From assembly GCF_014982975.1 (NCBI RefSeq), contig NZ_JADCKL010000003.1, forward strand, positions 62,001 to 126,000: a DNA stretch of 64,000 nucleotides. The letters run 5' to 3'. Position 1 is the stretch's first letter. Each line of letters opens with the position of its first letter. Both the position numbers and the translations under genes were made by a program. Shown here one piece after another: positions 47,643-57,237 of this stretch. A model generated the notes under the pieces. That model was given only the letters and a program-made list of their open reading frames with translations, was not told the origin of the DNA and made no database searches. The stretch comes from Claveliimonas monacensis (GTDB taxonomy: Bacteria; Bacillota; Clostridia; Lachnospirales; Lachnospiraceae).

Positions 47643-49874
47643 ATGGGAAAACTGTTAAAATTTCTGAAACCACATGCAGGCGCAGTGCTGGCAATCCTGT
47701 GTGTGCTGATGGTGCAGGCCTGGTGTGACCTGTCCCTGCCGACTTACACGTCGGATATTGTAAATGTAGGTATCCAGCAGGGCGGTGTGGATGAGAGCGT
47801 GCCGGAACAGATCTCCGGTGACGAGCTTGAAAAACTGCTCCTTTTTATCCCATCGGAGGATCAGGATACAGTACAGAACGCTTACAGCGAGGTCGCGGAT
47901 GGCAGCTATGACTACGACGGGACTGTCTATGAATTGAAGGAGAGTGTCATGGACAGTGATGAGGATATGGAGGAGCTGTCAGGGATCATGGGAAAACCGA
48001 TGCTCCTGGCAGCCGGCTTTGAGAGCGGCAGCGACACCACGGCAGCCCTGGAGGAAACCATGCGGCAGCAGATGCCGCAGATGCCGGGTGTTTCAGACAT
48101 GACTGTGTTTGATATGCTGGGAATGATGGACGACAGTGCAAGGGACCAGGTGATCGCCCAGATGGATGAGGGCATGGACAGCATGCCCGACACCATGGTG
48201 GAGCAGGCGGCCACTCTGTACATCCAGTCTGCCTATGAAGAGCTGGGCATGGATATGGACGCCATGCAGACGAATTATATCCTTGTCACAGGAGGAAAAA
48301 TGCTGGCGCTGGCAGCCCTCGGTATGCTGGCCAGCATCACGGTAGGCCTTATGGCATCCCGCGTGGCGGCCAGTGTGGGCCGGGAAGCCAGAGGAAAAGT
48401 ATTCCAGAAAGTGGTGGGATTTTCCAATGGGGAATTCGATAAATTTTCCACAGCCTCCCTCATTACCAGGAGTACCAACGATATCCAGCAGATCCAGATG
48501 CTGACAGTTATGATCCTCAGGATGGTGCTGTACGCCCCCATCATGGCAGTGGGAGGAATTTGGAAAGTGCTGCATACAAATGTGTCCATGACCTGGATCA
48601 TTGCTCTTGGAGTGGCGCTGATCCTCATGGTAGTGATCGTGCTCTTCCTTGTCGTTATGCCGAAATTCAAGATCGTTCAGAAAATGGTGGACCGTCTGAA
48701 CCTTGTGTCCAGAGAGATCCTGACAGGCCTGCAGGTTATCCGGGCTTTCGGCACCGAGAAATACGAGGAGGAACGGTTTGACAAGGCCAACAAGGACCTG
48801 ACCAGGCTGAACTTGTTTGTCAACCGGGCCATGACCTTTATGATGCCTGTCATGATGCTTGTGATGAACGGTATCTCCGTGCTGATCGTCTGGACAGGTG
48901 CCCACAGCGTCAATGATGGTGCCATGCAGGTTGGAGACATGATGGCCTTTATCCAGTACACGATGCAGATCATCATGGCCTTCCTTATGATCTGTATGAT
49001 CTCTGTCATGCTGCCAAGAGCGGCTGTCTCTGCAGAGCGTGTAGATGAAGTGCTGCGCAGCTCCACAGCGATCAATGACCCGGAACAGCCGGAGAAGCTG
49101 GAAGACTGCAGAGGCGAGATCTGCTTTGATCACGTTTCCTTCCGGTACCCGGGAGCAGAGGAGGATGTGCTCCAGGATCTGAACTTTACCGCAAAGCCGG
49201 GTCAGACCACAGCGATCATAGGAAGCACAGGAAGCGGAAAATCCACCCTGGTGAACCTGATCCCCAGGTTCTATGACGTGACGGAGGGCAAGATCACCCT
49301 GGACGGCCATGACATCCGCAGTCTTACCCAGCATGACCTCCGAGCCCAGCTCGGCTACGTGCCCCAGAAGGGCGTGCTGTTCTCCGGCGATATAGCCTCC
49401 AACATCCTCTACGGCAATCCGGAAGGATCCAGGGAGGAAATGGAAGAGGCGGCTCAGATCGCCCAGGCTACAGAATTTATTGACAATAAGAAAAAGAGAT
49501 ATGAAAGTCCCATCTCCCAGGGCGGATCCAATGTGTCCGGCGGACAGAAGCAGAGGCTTTCCATTGCGAGAGCCATCGCAAAACATCCCAGAGTCTTCAT
49601 TTTTGACGACAGCTTTTCCGCGCTGGATTACAAGACTGACGCGGCAGTCCGGTCTGCTCTTTCCAGCAGAACAAAAGATGCGGCGGTCATTATCGTAGCG
49701 CAGAGGATCAGCACCATCCTCCATGCGGAGCAGATCATTGTCCTGGATGACGGAAAGATCGCGGGCATAGGAACACACAGGGAGCTTCTGAAAAACTGTG
49801 AGGCGTACTACCAGATCGCGTCCTCCCAGCTTTCGGAGGAAGAACTGGAACGAGACATGAAGGAGGCGGTCTAA
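47643..49874 (+). CDS. ABC exporter half-transporter A, with large extracytoplasmic insert and degenerate ATP site
   Basis: A 743-residue fused membrane-ATPase protein. After helix 1 (about 12-32) there is an acidic insert of about 180 residues before helix 2 (about 220), then the remaining helices and an ATPase domain: Walker A GSTGSGKST, signature VSGGQKQRL, and Walker B VFIFDDSFSALD, in which the catalytic Glu is Asp. With the SQGQ signature of its partner this makes one degenerate nucleotide site, the hallmark of heterodimeric exporters. The partner gene starts one base after its stop codon. The insert is predicted outside the cell and has no recognised domain. Confidence 0.92.
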   Translation: MGKLLKFLKPHAGAVLAILCVLMVQAWCDLSLPTYTSDIVNVGIQQGGVDESVPEQISGDELEKLLLFIPSEDQDTVQNAYSEVADGSYDYDGTVYELKESVMDSDEDMEELSGIMGKPMLLAAGFESGSDTTAALEETMRQQMPQMPGVSDMTVFDMLGMMDDSARDQVIAQMDEGMDSMPDTMVEQAATLYIQSAYEELGMDMDAMQTNYILVTGGKMLALAALGMLASITVGLMASRVAASVGREARGKVFQKVVGFSNGEFDKFSTASLITRSTNDIQQIQMLTVMILRMVLYAPIMAVGGIWKVLHTNVSMTWIIALGVALILMVVIVLFLVVMPKFKIVQKMVDRLNLVSREILTGLQVIRAFGTEKYEEERFDKANKDLTRLNLFVNRAMTFMMPVMMLVMNGISVLIVWTGAHSVNDGAMQVGDMMAFIQYTMQIIMAFLMICMISVMLPRAAVSAERVDEVLRSSTAINDPEQPEKLEDCRGEICFDHVSFRYPGAEEDVLQDLNFTAKPGQTTAIIGSTGSGKSTLVNLIPRFYDVTEGKITLDGHDIRSLTQHDLRAQLGYVPQKGVLFSGDIASNILYGNPEGSREEMEEAAQIAQATEFIDNKKKRYESPISQGGSNVSGGQKQRLSIARAIAKHPRVFIFDDSFSALDYKTDAAVRSALSSRTKDAAVIIVAQRISTILHAEQIIVLDDGKIAGIGTHRELLKNCEAYYQIASSQLSEEELERDMKEAV

Positions 49875-49875
49875 T

Positions 49876-51717
49876 ATGGCAGAGACAAGACAGACAAAAA
49901 GACACGGACATATGGGCGGCGGAAGACACATGATGCCGGGAGAGAAGGCAAAAGACTTTAAAGGCACTATGAAGAAGCTGATGGCGTATATGGGAAGCTA
50001 CAAGATCGCAATCCTCTTTGTCATGCTCTTTGCGGTGGGAGGAACAGCCTTCAACATTATCGGACCAAAGATCCTGGGAAATGCCACTACAGAGATCTTC
50101 AACGGCCTTGTGAGCCGCGTGTCCGGCGGAGACGGCATTGACTTTGGAAAGGTGGGACGGATCCTTTTAAGCGCGCTGTCTCTCTATGTAGTCAGCGCAG
50201 CGCTCTCCTTCATACAGGGGTACATTATGACAGGGATCTCCCAGAAAATGACGTACCGGCTGCGGAAAGAAATTTCTGAGAAGATAAACCGCATGCCTGT
50301 GAAATATTTTGACACAATGACCCACGGCGAGATCCTCTCCCGCATCACCAATGATGTGGACACACTGGGACAGAGCCTGAACCAGAGCGCCACCCAGGTG
50401 ATCACCTCTGTGACCACCATCATAGGCGTCCTTGTGATGATGCTCAGCATCAGCCCTCTGATGACGGTCATTGCCCTTTTGATCCTTCCTCTGTCCATGT
50501 GCCTGATCTCTGTGATCGTGAAGCATTCACAGCGGTACTTCAAAGATCAGCAGGAGTATCTGGGCCATATCAACGGCCAGGTGGAGGAAGTGTACAGCGG
50601 ACACAATATTGTCAAGGCATTTAATAAAGAAGAGGACATCATCAAGACATTCAATGATACAAATGCAGTCCTCTACCAGTCTGCCTGGAAATCCCAGTTT
50701 TTCTCCGGCATGATGATGCCCATCATGCAGTTCGTGGGCAACCTGGGGTATGTGGCAGTGTCCATCCTGGGCGGATATCTGGTGATCAGAAATGCTATCC
50801 AGGTAGGAGATATCCAGTCCTTTATCCAGTATGTGCGCCAGTTTACACAGCCCATCCAGCAGGTGGCTCAGGTGGCCAACATGCTCCAGTCCACAGCGGC
50901 AGCCTCAGAGCGAGTCTTTGAGTTCCTGGATGAAGAGGAAGAAGAGCAGACCGTGGCGGATCCAGTGCCCACAGACAATCTGGAGGGGCGGGTGGAATTT
51001 GAGCATGTACACTTTGGCTACAACCCGGATCACATTATCATCAATGACTTCAACGCAAAGGTAGAGCCGGGACAGAAGATCGCCATCGTGGGACCCACTG
51101 GTGCCGGGAAGACAACTATGGTGAAGCTGCTTATGCGCTTCTATGATGTGAACAGCGGATCCATCAAGATAGACGGACACGACCTCCGGGAGTTCAACCG
51201 GGCGGATCTTCGCAGTATGTTTGGCATGGTGCTCCAGGATACCTGGCTTTTCAACGGCTCCATCGAGGAGAATATCCGTTACGGCAAACTGGACGCTACC
51301 CACGAGGAGGTGGTGGAGGCGGCGAAAGCAGCCTATGTGCACCGTTTTGTGCAGACACTTCCGGGAGGTTATGACATGGTGCTCAACGAGGAGGCGAGCA
51401 ATGTGTCCCAGGGACAGAAGCAGCTCCTCACCATTGCCAGAGCCATCCTGGCTGATCCGAAGATCCTCATCCTGGATGAGGCCACGAGTTCGGTGGATAC
51501 CAGGACAGAAGTGCGGATCCAGAAAGCCATGGACAATCTCATGCAGGGAAGAACCAGCTTTATCATAGCTCACAGACTGTCTACGATCCGGGACGCTGAC
51601 CTGATCCTTGTTATGAAAGACGGGGATATTATTGAGCAGGGAAGTCATGAAGAACTCCTTGCCAAGAACGGTTTCTATGCGGAGCTGTACAATTCACAGT
51701 TTGAAAAAAGTGCCTAA
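49876..51717 (+). CDS. ABC exporter half-transporter B
   Basis: A 613-residue half-transporter with six helices and an ATPase domain: Walker A GPTGAGKTT, signature VSQGQKQLL (SQGQ instead of SGGQ), Walker B ILILDEATSSVD with the catalytic Glu intact. It completes a heterodimer with the upstream protein: its own Walker motifs plus the partner's SGGQ form the active site, and its SQGQ faces the partner's degenerate Walker B. Drug or peptide export is inferred from MarR linkage. Confidence 0.94.
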   Translation: MAETRQTKRHGHMGGGRHMMPGEKAKDFKGTMKKLMAYMGSYKIAILFVMLFAVGGTAFNIIGPKILGNATTEIFNGLVSRVSGGDGIDFGKVGRILLSALSLYVVSAALSFIQGYIMTGISQKMTYRLRKEISEKINRMPVKYFDTMTHGEILSRITNDVDTLGQSLNQSATQVITSVTTIIGVLVMMLSISPLMTVIALLILPLSMCLISVIVKHSQRYFKDQQEYLGHINGQVEEVYSGHNIVKAFNKEEDIIKTFNDTNAVLYQSAWKSQFFSGMMMPIMQFVGNLGYVAVSILGGYLVIRNAIQVGDIQSFIQYVRQFTQPIQQVAQVANMLQSTAAASERVFEFLDEEEEEQTVADPVPTDNLEGRVEFEHVHFGYNPDHIIINDFNAKVEPGQKIAIVGPTGAGKTTMVKLLMRFYDVNSGSIKIDGHDLREFNRADLRSMFGMVLQDTWLFNGSIEENIRYGKLDATHEEVVEAAKAAYVHRFVQTLPGGYDMVLNEEASNVSQGQKQLLTIARAILADPKILILDEATSSVDTRTEVRIQKAMDNLMQGRTSFIIAHRLSTIRDADLILVMKDGDIIEQGSHEELLAKNGFYAELYNSQFEKSA

Positions 51718-51755
51718 TCGACACAAAATGACGCATTTCGCGGAACCTACTTGTG

Positions 51756-51790
51756 CGACATAAAGCCTTATGTTAATATTTCTTATGTCG
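51756..51790. repeat. Inverted repeat downstream of the ABC exporter operon
   Basis: CGACATAA (51756-51763) and TTATGTCG (51783-51790) are perfect inverted copies with a 19-bp AT-rich spacer, in the 127-bp gap before the terminator. No gene starts here on the plus strand; role unknown. Confidence 0.4.
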
Positions 51791-51844
51791 ACACCACGTC
51801 TAAACGCATCTGCAGATGTCACATCTGGAAAAGAACTGAAAAAA

Positions 51845-51896
51845 GGACACAGCCGGCGCTGCCATATCCTGGCAGAAGCCGGCTGTGTCCTTTTTT
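51845..51896. terminator. Bidirectional terminator between ABC exporter and lrgB
   Basis: GGACACAGCCGGC (51845-51857) pairs with GCCGGCTGTGTCC (51878-51890), with an inner CTGCCA/TGGCAG stem; T6 follows on the plus strand and AAAA precedes, giving a T-run on the minus strand for lrgB. Confidence 0.92.
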
Positions 51897-51913
51897 AATA
51901 TCAAAGAAGATTC

Positions 51914-52591
51914 TCATATAAAAAGTGAGAAAATGACGGTGATGATGCCGCAGATTCCGATGGCAAGTCCGCTCATGGCTCCTTCCGTCTCCCCTATCTC
52001 CAGAGCCTTTGATGTACCCACTGCGTGGCTGCAGGCCCCGATGGCAAGCCCTGCTTCCAGGGGATCCTTCACCCGGAAGAGACGGACAAAGAAGGGTGCC
52101 AGTATGCTTCCCAGTGTGCCGGTGATGAGAACGGCCACCACTGTAACAGGGACCACGCCGGAGAACCGCTCTGTGATGCTGACGGCAATGGGGGTGGTAA
52201 CTGACTTGGACAGCAGTGACAGCGTGATCTTCTCGTCCAGGTGGAAGAGTGTGCACATCAGGTAAATGCTTCCCATGGAAGCCAGGGAGCCGCAGGTGCA
52301 GCCTACCAGGATAGGGAGCCAGTGCTTCTTCAGCAGCTTGATCCTTGTGTAAATGGACACAGCCAGGCAGGCTGTGGCCGGCGCCAGAAACATGTTGATG
52401 ATCTGCCCGCCCTCATTGTAGGCCTCATAGGGTATGTCAAAGAGAAGGAGAACACCGATGATCAACACAATGGCTACAAGCAGCGGGCTGCAGGCAGTCA
52501 GCTTTGTCTTCTTCTGCAATTTTTCTCCGGCCCAGAAGGCCAGGATGCTTAAGGAAATGCCAAAAAACGGGGAGGAAAATATTTCTTTCAT
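51914..52591 (-). CDS. lrgB: LrgB/CidB-family membrane protein
   Basis: A 225-residue polytopic membrane protein of the LrgB family, with the conserved LSLLSKSVTTPIAVSI and GACSHAVGTSKALEIGETEGAMSGL blocks (quoted in parts). LrgAB proteins modulate murein hydrolase activity and, in several bacteria, export pyruvate or other small acids. Its ATG overlaps the lrgA stop by 4 bp. Confidence 0.93.
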   Translation of the reverse strand: MKEIFSSPFFGISLSILAFWAGEKLQKKTKLTACSPLLVAIVLIIGVLLLFDIPYEAYNEGGQIINMFLAPATACLAVSIYTRIKLLKKHWLPILVGCTCGSLASMGSIYLMCTLFHLDEKITLSLLSKSVTTPIAVSITERFSGVVPVTVVAVLITGTLGSILAPFFVRLFRVKDPLEAGLAIGACSHAVGTSKALEIGETEGAMSGLAIGICGIITVIFSLFI

Positions 52592-52950
52592 GATCCTTTC
52601 CTCCTGTTCATCAGCCGCATGGTCAGCCGGATGCTCCAGGCTGTCACAGCGAACGTGATAAAGGTGGACGCCACGCAGATGACAAGGATGGGCAGCAGGC
52701 TGCTCTTTAACAGATCCAGATAGTTGATGATACTGACTCCGGCAGGCACAAAGAAAAAGGCCATGTTGGACAGGAGAAAATCTGATTTTTCCTGTATATG
52801 CTCAATCTTTAAGATACCAAAGAGCAGACAGACAAAAAGGAGGATCATTCCGATGATGCTGGCAGGAAAAGAAAAAGGAAGAGCCGCCTCAATGACCAGG
52901 CCCAGCCAGCAGATCAGAAAAATGATCCCCACCTGTTTGATAATTTTCAT
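52588..52950 (-). CDS. lrgA: LrgA/CidA-family holin-like protein
   Basis: A 120-residue protein with four helices and the family motif PASIIGMILLFVCL near residue 28; FFVPAGVSIINYLDLL is also typical. The ATG at 52950 has AGAAGGGA upstream; the longer open frame to 53232 crosses the divergent sbcD region and is not expected to be used. A TATAAT on the minus strand (52989-52984) may be the -10 box, with a poor -35. It is the first gene of lrgAB. Confidence 0.92.
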   Translation of the reverse strand: MKIIKQVGIIFLICWLGLVIEAALPFSFPASIIGMILLFVCLLFGILKIEHIQEKSDFLLSNMAFFFVPAGVSIINYLDLLKSSLLPILVICVASTFITFAVTAWSIRLTMRLMNRRKGS

Positions 52951-53079
52951 AGAATCCCTTCTTTCGTAGTTGATCAGTTTTTCATTATACAGGAAAGCTG
53001 CGCAGGCCGCAAGGGCGGAGAAAAGAGATATTTTGTGGCAGATATTTTTGCGGATCTTTTGGGCATGACGGGCAGAATA

Positions 53080-53088
53080 TGGTACAAT
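53080..53088 (+). promoter_or_regulatory. Extended -10 promoter of sbcDC
   Basis: TGGTACAAT is an extended -10 element, with TGGGCA (53060-53065) as a partial -35 at 17-bp spacing, about 57 bp before the sbcD ATG. Confidence 0.5.
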
Positions 53089-53144
53089 AACCACATCGCG
53101 GCCCTTACAGATGGCCGCCAAGACAGGAAGGAGGAACGTACAGT

Positions 53145-54305
53145 ATGCGTTTTTTTCATATATCCGATCTTCATATCGGGAAACACCTGCATTATTATGA
53201 TCTGAAAGAAGACCAGAGATACATCCTCTCACGGATCGCTGACGCGGCGGAAGAACAGAGGCCGGATGCCATTGTCATTGCCGGGGACATCTATGACCGG
53301 TCTGTTCCCTCCGCTGAGGCAGTCTCCCTCTTTGACTGGTTCCTCACCAGACTGGCGGACATCCGGCCAGCCATCCCGGTGCTGGCCATTGCCGGGAACC
53401 ATGACTCGGCGGAACGCCTGGACTATGCCAGTGCCATCCTTGGAAGGCAGCACATCCACGTGGCCGGCATGCCTCCTGCCAGGGAGGAAGAACGGATGAA
53501 AAAGGTGACGCTGCAGGATGTCTACGGAGAAGTGTGCTTCTACCTTCTCCCCTTCGTAAAGCCCGGTTATGTGCGCCCTGCCTTTCCCCAGGGCCAGGCG
53601 CCGGAGGACTACGACGGGGCGGTCCGGGGACTTGTGGAGAGGGAGCAGATCGACACTTCGGTGAGAAATGTCATTGTCACCCACCAGTTCTATATAGCGG
53701 CAGGGGTTCCTCCTCTGGCTGCCGGGTCGGAGAGTGTCCGTGTGGGAGGATTGGACAATGTGGATATCTCGGCTCTGGCGGACTTTGACTACTGCGCCCT
53801 GGGGCATATCCACAGAAGGCAGCAGGTGGGGGAAGGGCCTGCTTGGTACTGCGGGACGCCTCTGAAATACTCTGTGTCTGAGAGTAGAGATCAGAAGACG
53901 CTGACCATAGTGGAGCTGAAAGAGAAGGGCACGCCCCCTGTGCGCACAGAGATCCCACTCGAGCCCCTGCATGAGGTGCGGGAGATTAAGGGGACGCTTG
54001 AGGAGGTCCTTGCCGGCGCCGGGGAGGAGATCCGTCAGGACTATGTGAGCGTCACGCTGACAGATGAGAAGGCTCTCTATGAGCCGGCAGACCAGCTGGA
54101 GCGCATTTTTCCAAGGCTGCTCCAGGTGCGCCTGGAAAGTCTCCGGGCCCGGCTGAATGGGGAGGAAGGGACACAGGAGCCGGATTTAGACCTTGCGGAT
54201 CCTCTGGAAGTGTTTGGACAGTTCTTTGAGGAGATGCAGGGCCGCCCTATGGACAGGGAGGAAGAATCGATTATGAGAGAGATGTTTAAGGAGGGGATAG
54301 AATGA
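53145..54305 (+). CDS. sbcD: Exonuclease subunit SbcD (Mre11-like)
   Basis: A 386-residue metallophosphoesterase nuclease: HISDLHIGK, GDIYDRS, GNHDSAERL, VTHQF and GHIHRRQ supply the two-metal site. With SbcC it opens hairpins and processes double-strand breaks. SD GGAAGGAGG, and sbcC overlaps its stop by 4 bp. Confidence 0.96.
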   Translation: MRFFHISDLHIGKHLHYYDLKEDQRYILSRIADAAEEQRPDAIVIAGDIYDRSVPSAEAVSLFDWFLTRLADIRPAIPVLAIAGNHDSAERLDYASAILGRQHIHVAGMPPAREEERMKKVTLQDVYGEVCFYLLPFVKPGYVRPAFPQGQAPEDYDGAVRGLVEREQIDTSVRNVIVTHQFYIAAGVPPLAAGSESVRVGGLDNVDISALADFDYCALGHIHRRQQVGEGPAWYCGTPLKYSVSESRDQKTLTIVELKEKGTPPVRTEIPLEPLHEVREIKGTLEEVLAGAGEEIRQDYVSVTLTDEKALYEPADQLERIFPRLLQVRLESLRARLNGEEGTQEPDLDLADPLEVFGQFFEEMQGRPMDREEESIMREMFKEGIE

Positions 54306-57169
54306 TTCCACGGCGGCTGGTTATGTCAGCCTTCGGCTCCTATGCGGGGAGAGAAGAGATTGACTTTTCACAGGCAGGGCCAGGTATCTTTCTTGTGACC
54401 GGGGACACGGGAGCCGGGAAGACCACCATTTTTGATGCCATCACCTACGCGCTCTACGACCAGGCAAGCGGAGGGCGAAGGGATGGACGGATGATGCGCA
54501 GCCAGTATGCGGCGGAGGACACCCCCACTTTTGTGGAATTTTCCTTTCAGTACAAGGGGCAGGACTATAGGATCATGCGGAGTCCGGAATACGAGAGGGC
54601 AAGCAAAAGAAGGGGGAAAGATGGAGAGAGAAAACGGACTCTGGAGCGGTCAGCGGTCACCCTTTTTCTGCCTGACGGCACGGAATATCCGGGGAAAAAG
54701 GCGGAGACCAACCGGAAGATTGTGGAGATCATCGGCCTGGACGCGGGACAGTTCACCCAGACAGTTATGATCGCCCAGGGAGAGTTCCTGAAACTTCTGT
54801 CTGCCCGCTCCGATGAGAGGAAGGAGATCTTCTCCAGGATCTTTCAGACAGATCTTTACGCCCGGATGCAGCAAAGGCTCCGTGAGGAGGCCGGCGCTCT
54901 CGGGGGACAGATGAAGGATATGGAGAGGCAGGAGGATCAGGAGATGGCCCGCCTCTTCTGCCCGGAAGAAGAGAGCCTGCTTGGCAGGCTGGAGAGCGCG
55001 GCCCTGCCGGAGGAGAGACTTGAGGCGGTCCGGCTGATCCTGCAATACGGGAAATCCCGGGAGGAGGCTGCCAAGAGGCAGATCGGTGAACTTGACAAGG
55101 AGCTGGAGAAGGTGAACCGGGACCTGGCGGTGGCTCAGGAGCTGAACAGACGGTTTGACTATCTGGAGGAAGCAAGAAAAGGGCGCGCCGCTCTTTTGGA
55201 AAATGCCTCTGCCGTGGAGGAGCGGCAGCGTCGGCTGGAGCGCAGCCGGGAGGCCCGCCTGGTCTGCGAGACTTTCAAAAAGAGGGAAGAGGCAGGCCGG
55301 CAGAAAGCACTGCTGGAAAAAGGGATCCGGGAGACGGCGGAGAAGATCCGCCAGGCAGGCCAGCAGAAAAAAGAGCTGGTAAAGAGCCAGGAGACAGCCC
55401 TTTTGGAAGAGCAGCGCTGCCGGAAGGAGTACCAGGTCCTGATCGGGCAGATCACTCAGGTGACAGACCAGGCGGCCCGGCTTGCCGGAAGCCGCGCTGC
55501 ACTCCAGAAGTGGGAGAGCCAGGAAGAAGCGGCAAAAGACAGAAAGAAGAGTCTGGAGGAGCTGAGAAAAAGGCTGCCGCTCCTTCGGAAGGAGGAGACA
55601 AAAAGGGATATCTGCGCACAGGCTTTTGAGAAGAGCAGGAGGGACTACCAGCAGGCTGCCGACGCCTACCTGGCCTGCAACGACGCCTTCCTTCAGGCCC
55701 AGGCAGGTATTCTGGCAAAGGACCTGCGGGAGGGAGTTGCCTGCCCTGTGTGCGGCTCTTTCAACCATCCTGCCCCCGCTCCTCTGCCGGACCGTGCACC
55801 GGACCAGGCGGAGGTGAAGGCGGCCAGGAAGCGAAGGGACGAGGCGGAAAAGGAGAAAGACAGAAGACAGCAGCAGCTTCTGGAGGCGGGACAGCACTGC
55901 GCCGCCTGCCTGCAGGGGCTCCTCACAGAAGGGAAAAATGTGGTGGGGGAGGCGTTTTCATTTGAGGGAGAGGGGCCGGAGCCCATCCTGGACAGAGAAG
56001 AAACCATAAGAGAGAGGGAGCTGCAGGAATGCCGGAGGAAAAAGGAGGAGTCCAGGGAGCAGGTCAGACAGTGGGAGGAGCTGGAAAAGAAGAGGCAGTC
56101 CCTCACTGAAGAGCAGGCCGCCTGCTACGCCCGGCAGGAGGAGCAGCAAAAGAAAGCGGCCCTTGCCGGTGACAGGCTGCGCCTGCTGGAACAGACGGTC
56201 AGCCAGGCGGAAGGAGAAAAGAAAGCCCGGCAGGCGCAGAAGGAACAGGCGGAAGCACAGGAGGAAGCGCTTGCCCTGGAAGCGCAGAAGGCTCTGGCAG
56301 TCTCTTCCTTTGAGACGGAAGACCAGTGCCGGGGCAGTCTTCTTACGGAGGAAGAAAAGGAAGAGCTGGAGAAAAGTCAGGAGGCGTACCGGCAGAAATG
56401 CATAGAGGCCGATGCCCGGGTCAAGACCCTGGAAGAACAGCTGGAGGGGAAACAGCCTGTGGAGACCCAGGGACTGACAGAGCAAAAAGCTGGCCTGGAT
56501 GAGAGAAGGCAGGCCGCAGAGCAGGAGCAGAGAAGATGGTACAGCAAAAATGAGAACAACAAGGATGTGCGGGAGCATCTGAAAAAAATCTACGAAAAGA
56601 ACAGAAAGCTCAAAGAGCGCTGCGCAAGGCTGCGCCTCCTGGACCAGACCGCAGGGGGCTCCCTCCCCGGACGGCCCAAGATCGATTTCGAATCGTATGT
56701 ACAGCGCCGCTATTTCCAGCAGATCATTACCTTTGCCAACCGGAGGCTGGAAGCCATGACAGGCGGGAACTTTATCCTGCGGTGCCGCTCCATGGAGCAG
56801 CTTGGCAACCGTGGCAGCGTGGGGCTGGATCTGGACGTGTACAGTTTGGACACAGGGAAGATCCGGGATGTGCGCACCCTCTCCGGAGGGGAGTCGTTTA
56901 TGGCCGCGCTGGCCATGGCGCTTGGCATGGCGGACGTCATATCACGCAGCGCCGGGGGCATCCAGATGAAGGCCATGTTCGTGGACGAGGGCTTTGGCTC
57001 TCTGGATGATTATTCCAGGGAGCAGGCTATAGGCGTGCTCAGTGAGCTGGCAGGCTCAGACCGGATGATCGGCATTATCTCCCACGTGACAGAGCTGAAA
57101 GAGAGTATTGACAGGCAGCTTGTAGTCACCAAGACAAAAAAGGGCAGTCATGTGCGCTGGAAGCACTAA
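54302..57169 (+). CDS. sbcC: Exonuclease subunit SbcC (Rad50-like)
   Basis: A 955-residue SMC-like ATPase: N-terminal Walker A VTGDTGAGKTT (about 34-44), long Glu/Lys/Gln-rich coiled coils (about 190-450 and 520-790) joined by the zinc hook CPVCG at residue 480, then signature LSGGESFMAAL, Walker B KAMFVDEGFGSLD and the D-loop. It tethers DNA ends and drives SbcD. Size is near the usual ~1000-1050. Glu- and Arg-rich coiled-coil codons explain many long opposite-strand shadow frames. Confidence 0.96.
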   Translation: MIPRRLVMSAFGSYAGREEIDFSQAGPGIFLVTGDTGAGKTTIFDAITYALYDQASGGRRDGRMMRSQYAAEDTPTFVEFSFQYKGQDYRIMRSPEYERASKRRGKDGERKRTLERSAVTLFLPDGTEYPGKKAETNRKIVEIIGLDAGQFTQTVMIAQGEFLKLLSARSDERKEIFSRIFQTDLYARMQQRLREEAGALGGQMKDMERQEDQEMARLFCPEEESLLGRLESAALPEERLEAVRLILQYGKSREEAAKRQIGELDKELEKVNRDLAVAQELNRRFDYLEEARKGRAALLENASAVEERQRRLERSREARLVCETFKKREEAGRQKALLEKGIRETAEKIRQAGQQKKELVKSQETALLEEQRCRKEYQVLIGQITQVTDQAARLAGSRAALQKWESQEEAAKDRKKSLEELRKRLPLLRKEETKRDICAQAFEKSRRDYQQAADAYLACNDAFLQAQAGILAKDLREGVACPVCGSFNHPAPAPLPDRAPDQAEVKAARKRRDEAEKEKDRRQQQLLEAGQHCAACLQGLLTEGKNVVGEAFSFEGEGPEPILDREETIRERELQECRRKKEESREQVRQWEELEKKRQSLTEEQAACYARQEEQQKKAALAGDRLRLLEQTVSQAEGEKKARQAQKEQAEAQEEALALEAQKALAVSSFETEDQCRGSLLTEEEKEELEKSQEAYRQKCIEADARVKTLEEQLEGKQPVETQGLTEQKAGLDERRQAAEQEQRRWYSKNENNKDVREHLKKIYEKNRKLKERCARLRLLDQTAGGSLPGRPKIDFESYVQRRYFQQIITFANRRLEAMTGGNFILRCRSMEQLGNRGSVGLDLDVYSLDTGKIRDVRTLSGGESFMAALAMALGMADVISRSAGGIQMKAMFVDEGFGSLDDYSREQAIGVLSELAGSDRMIGIISHVTELKESIDRQLVVTKTKKGSHVRWKH

Positions 57170-57175
57170 AATCTT

Positions 57176-57204
57176 TTGCTTATCCTCTCTGTGTGAAGTA
57201 TAAT
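57176..57204 (+). promoter_or_regulatory. Promoter of the cytidylate-kinase-like gene
   Basis: TTGCTT (57176-57181) and TATAAT (57199-57204), 17-bp spacing, 33 bp before the ATG at 57238. Confidence 0.65.
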
Positions 57205-57237
57205 AAAGACAGAAGATAAAGAAAGGAGCTGATCCAT

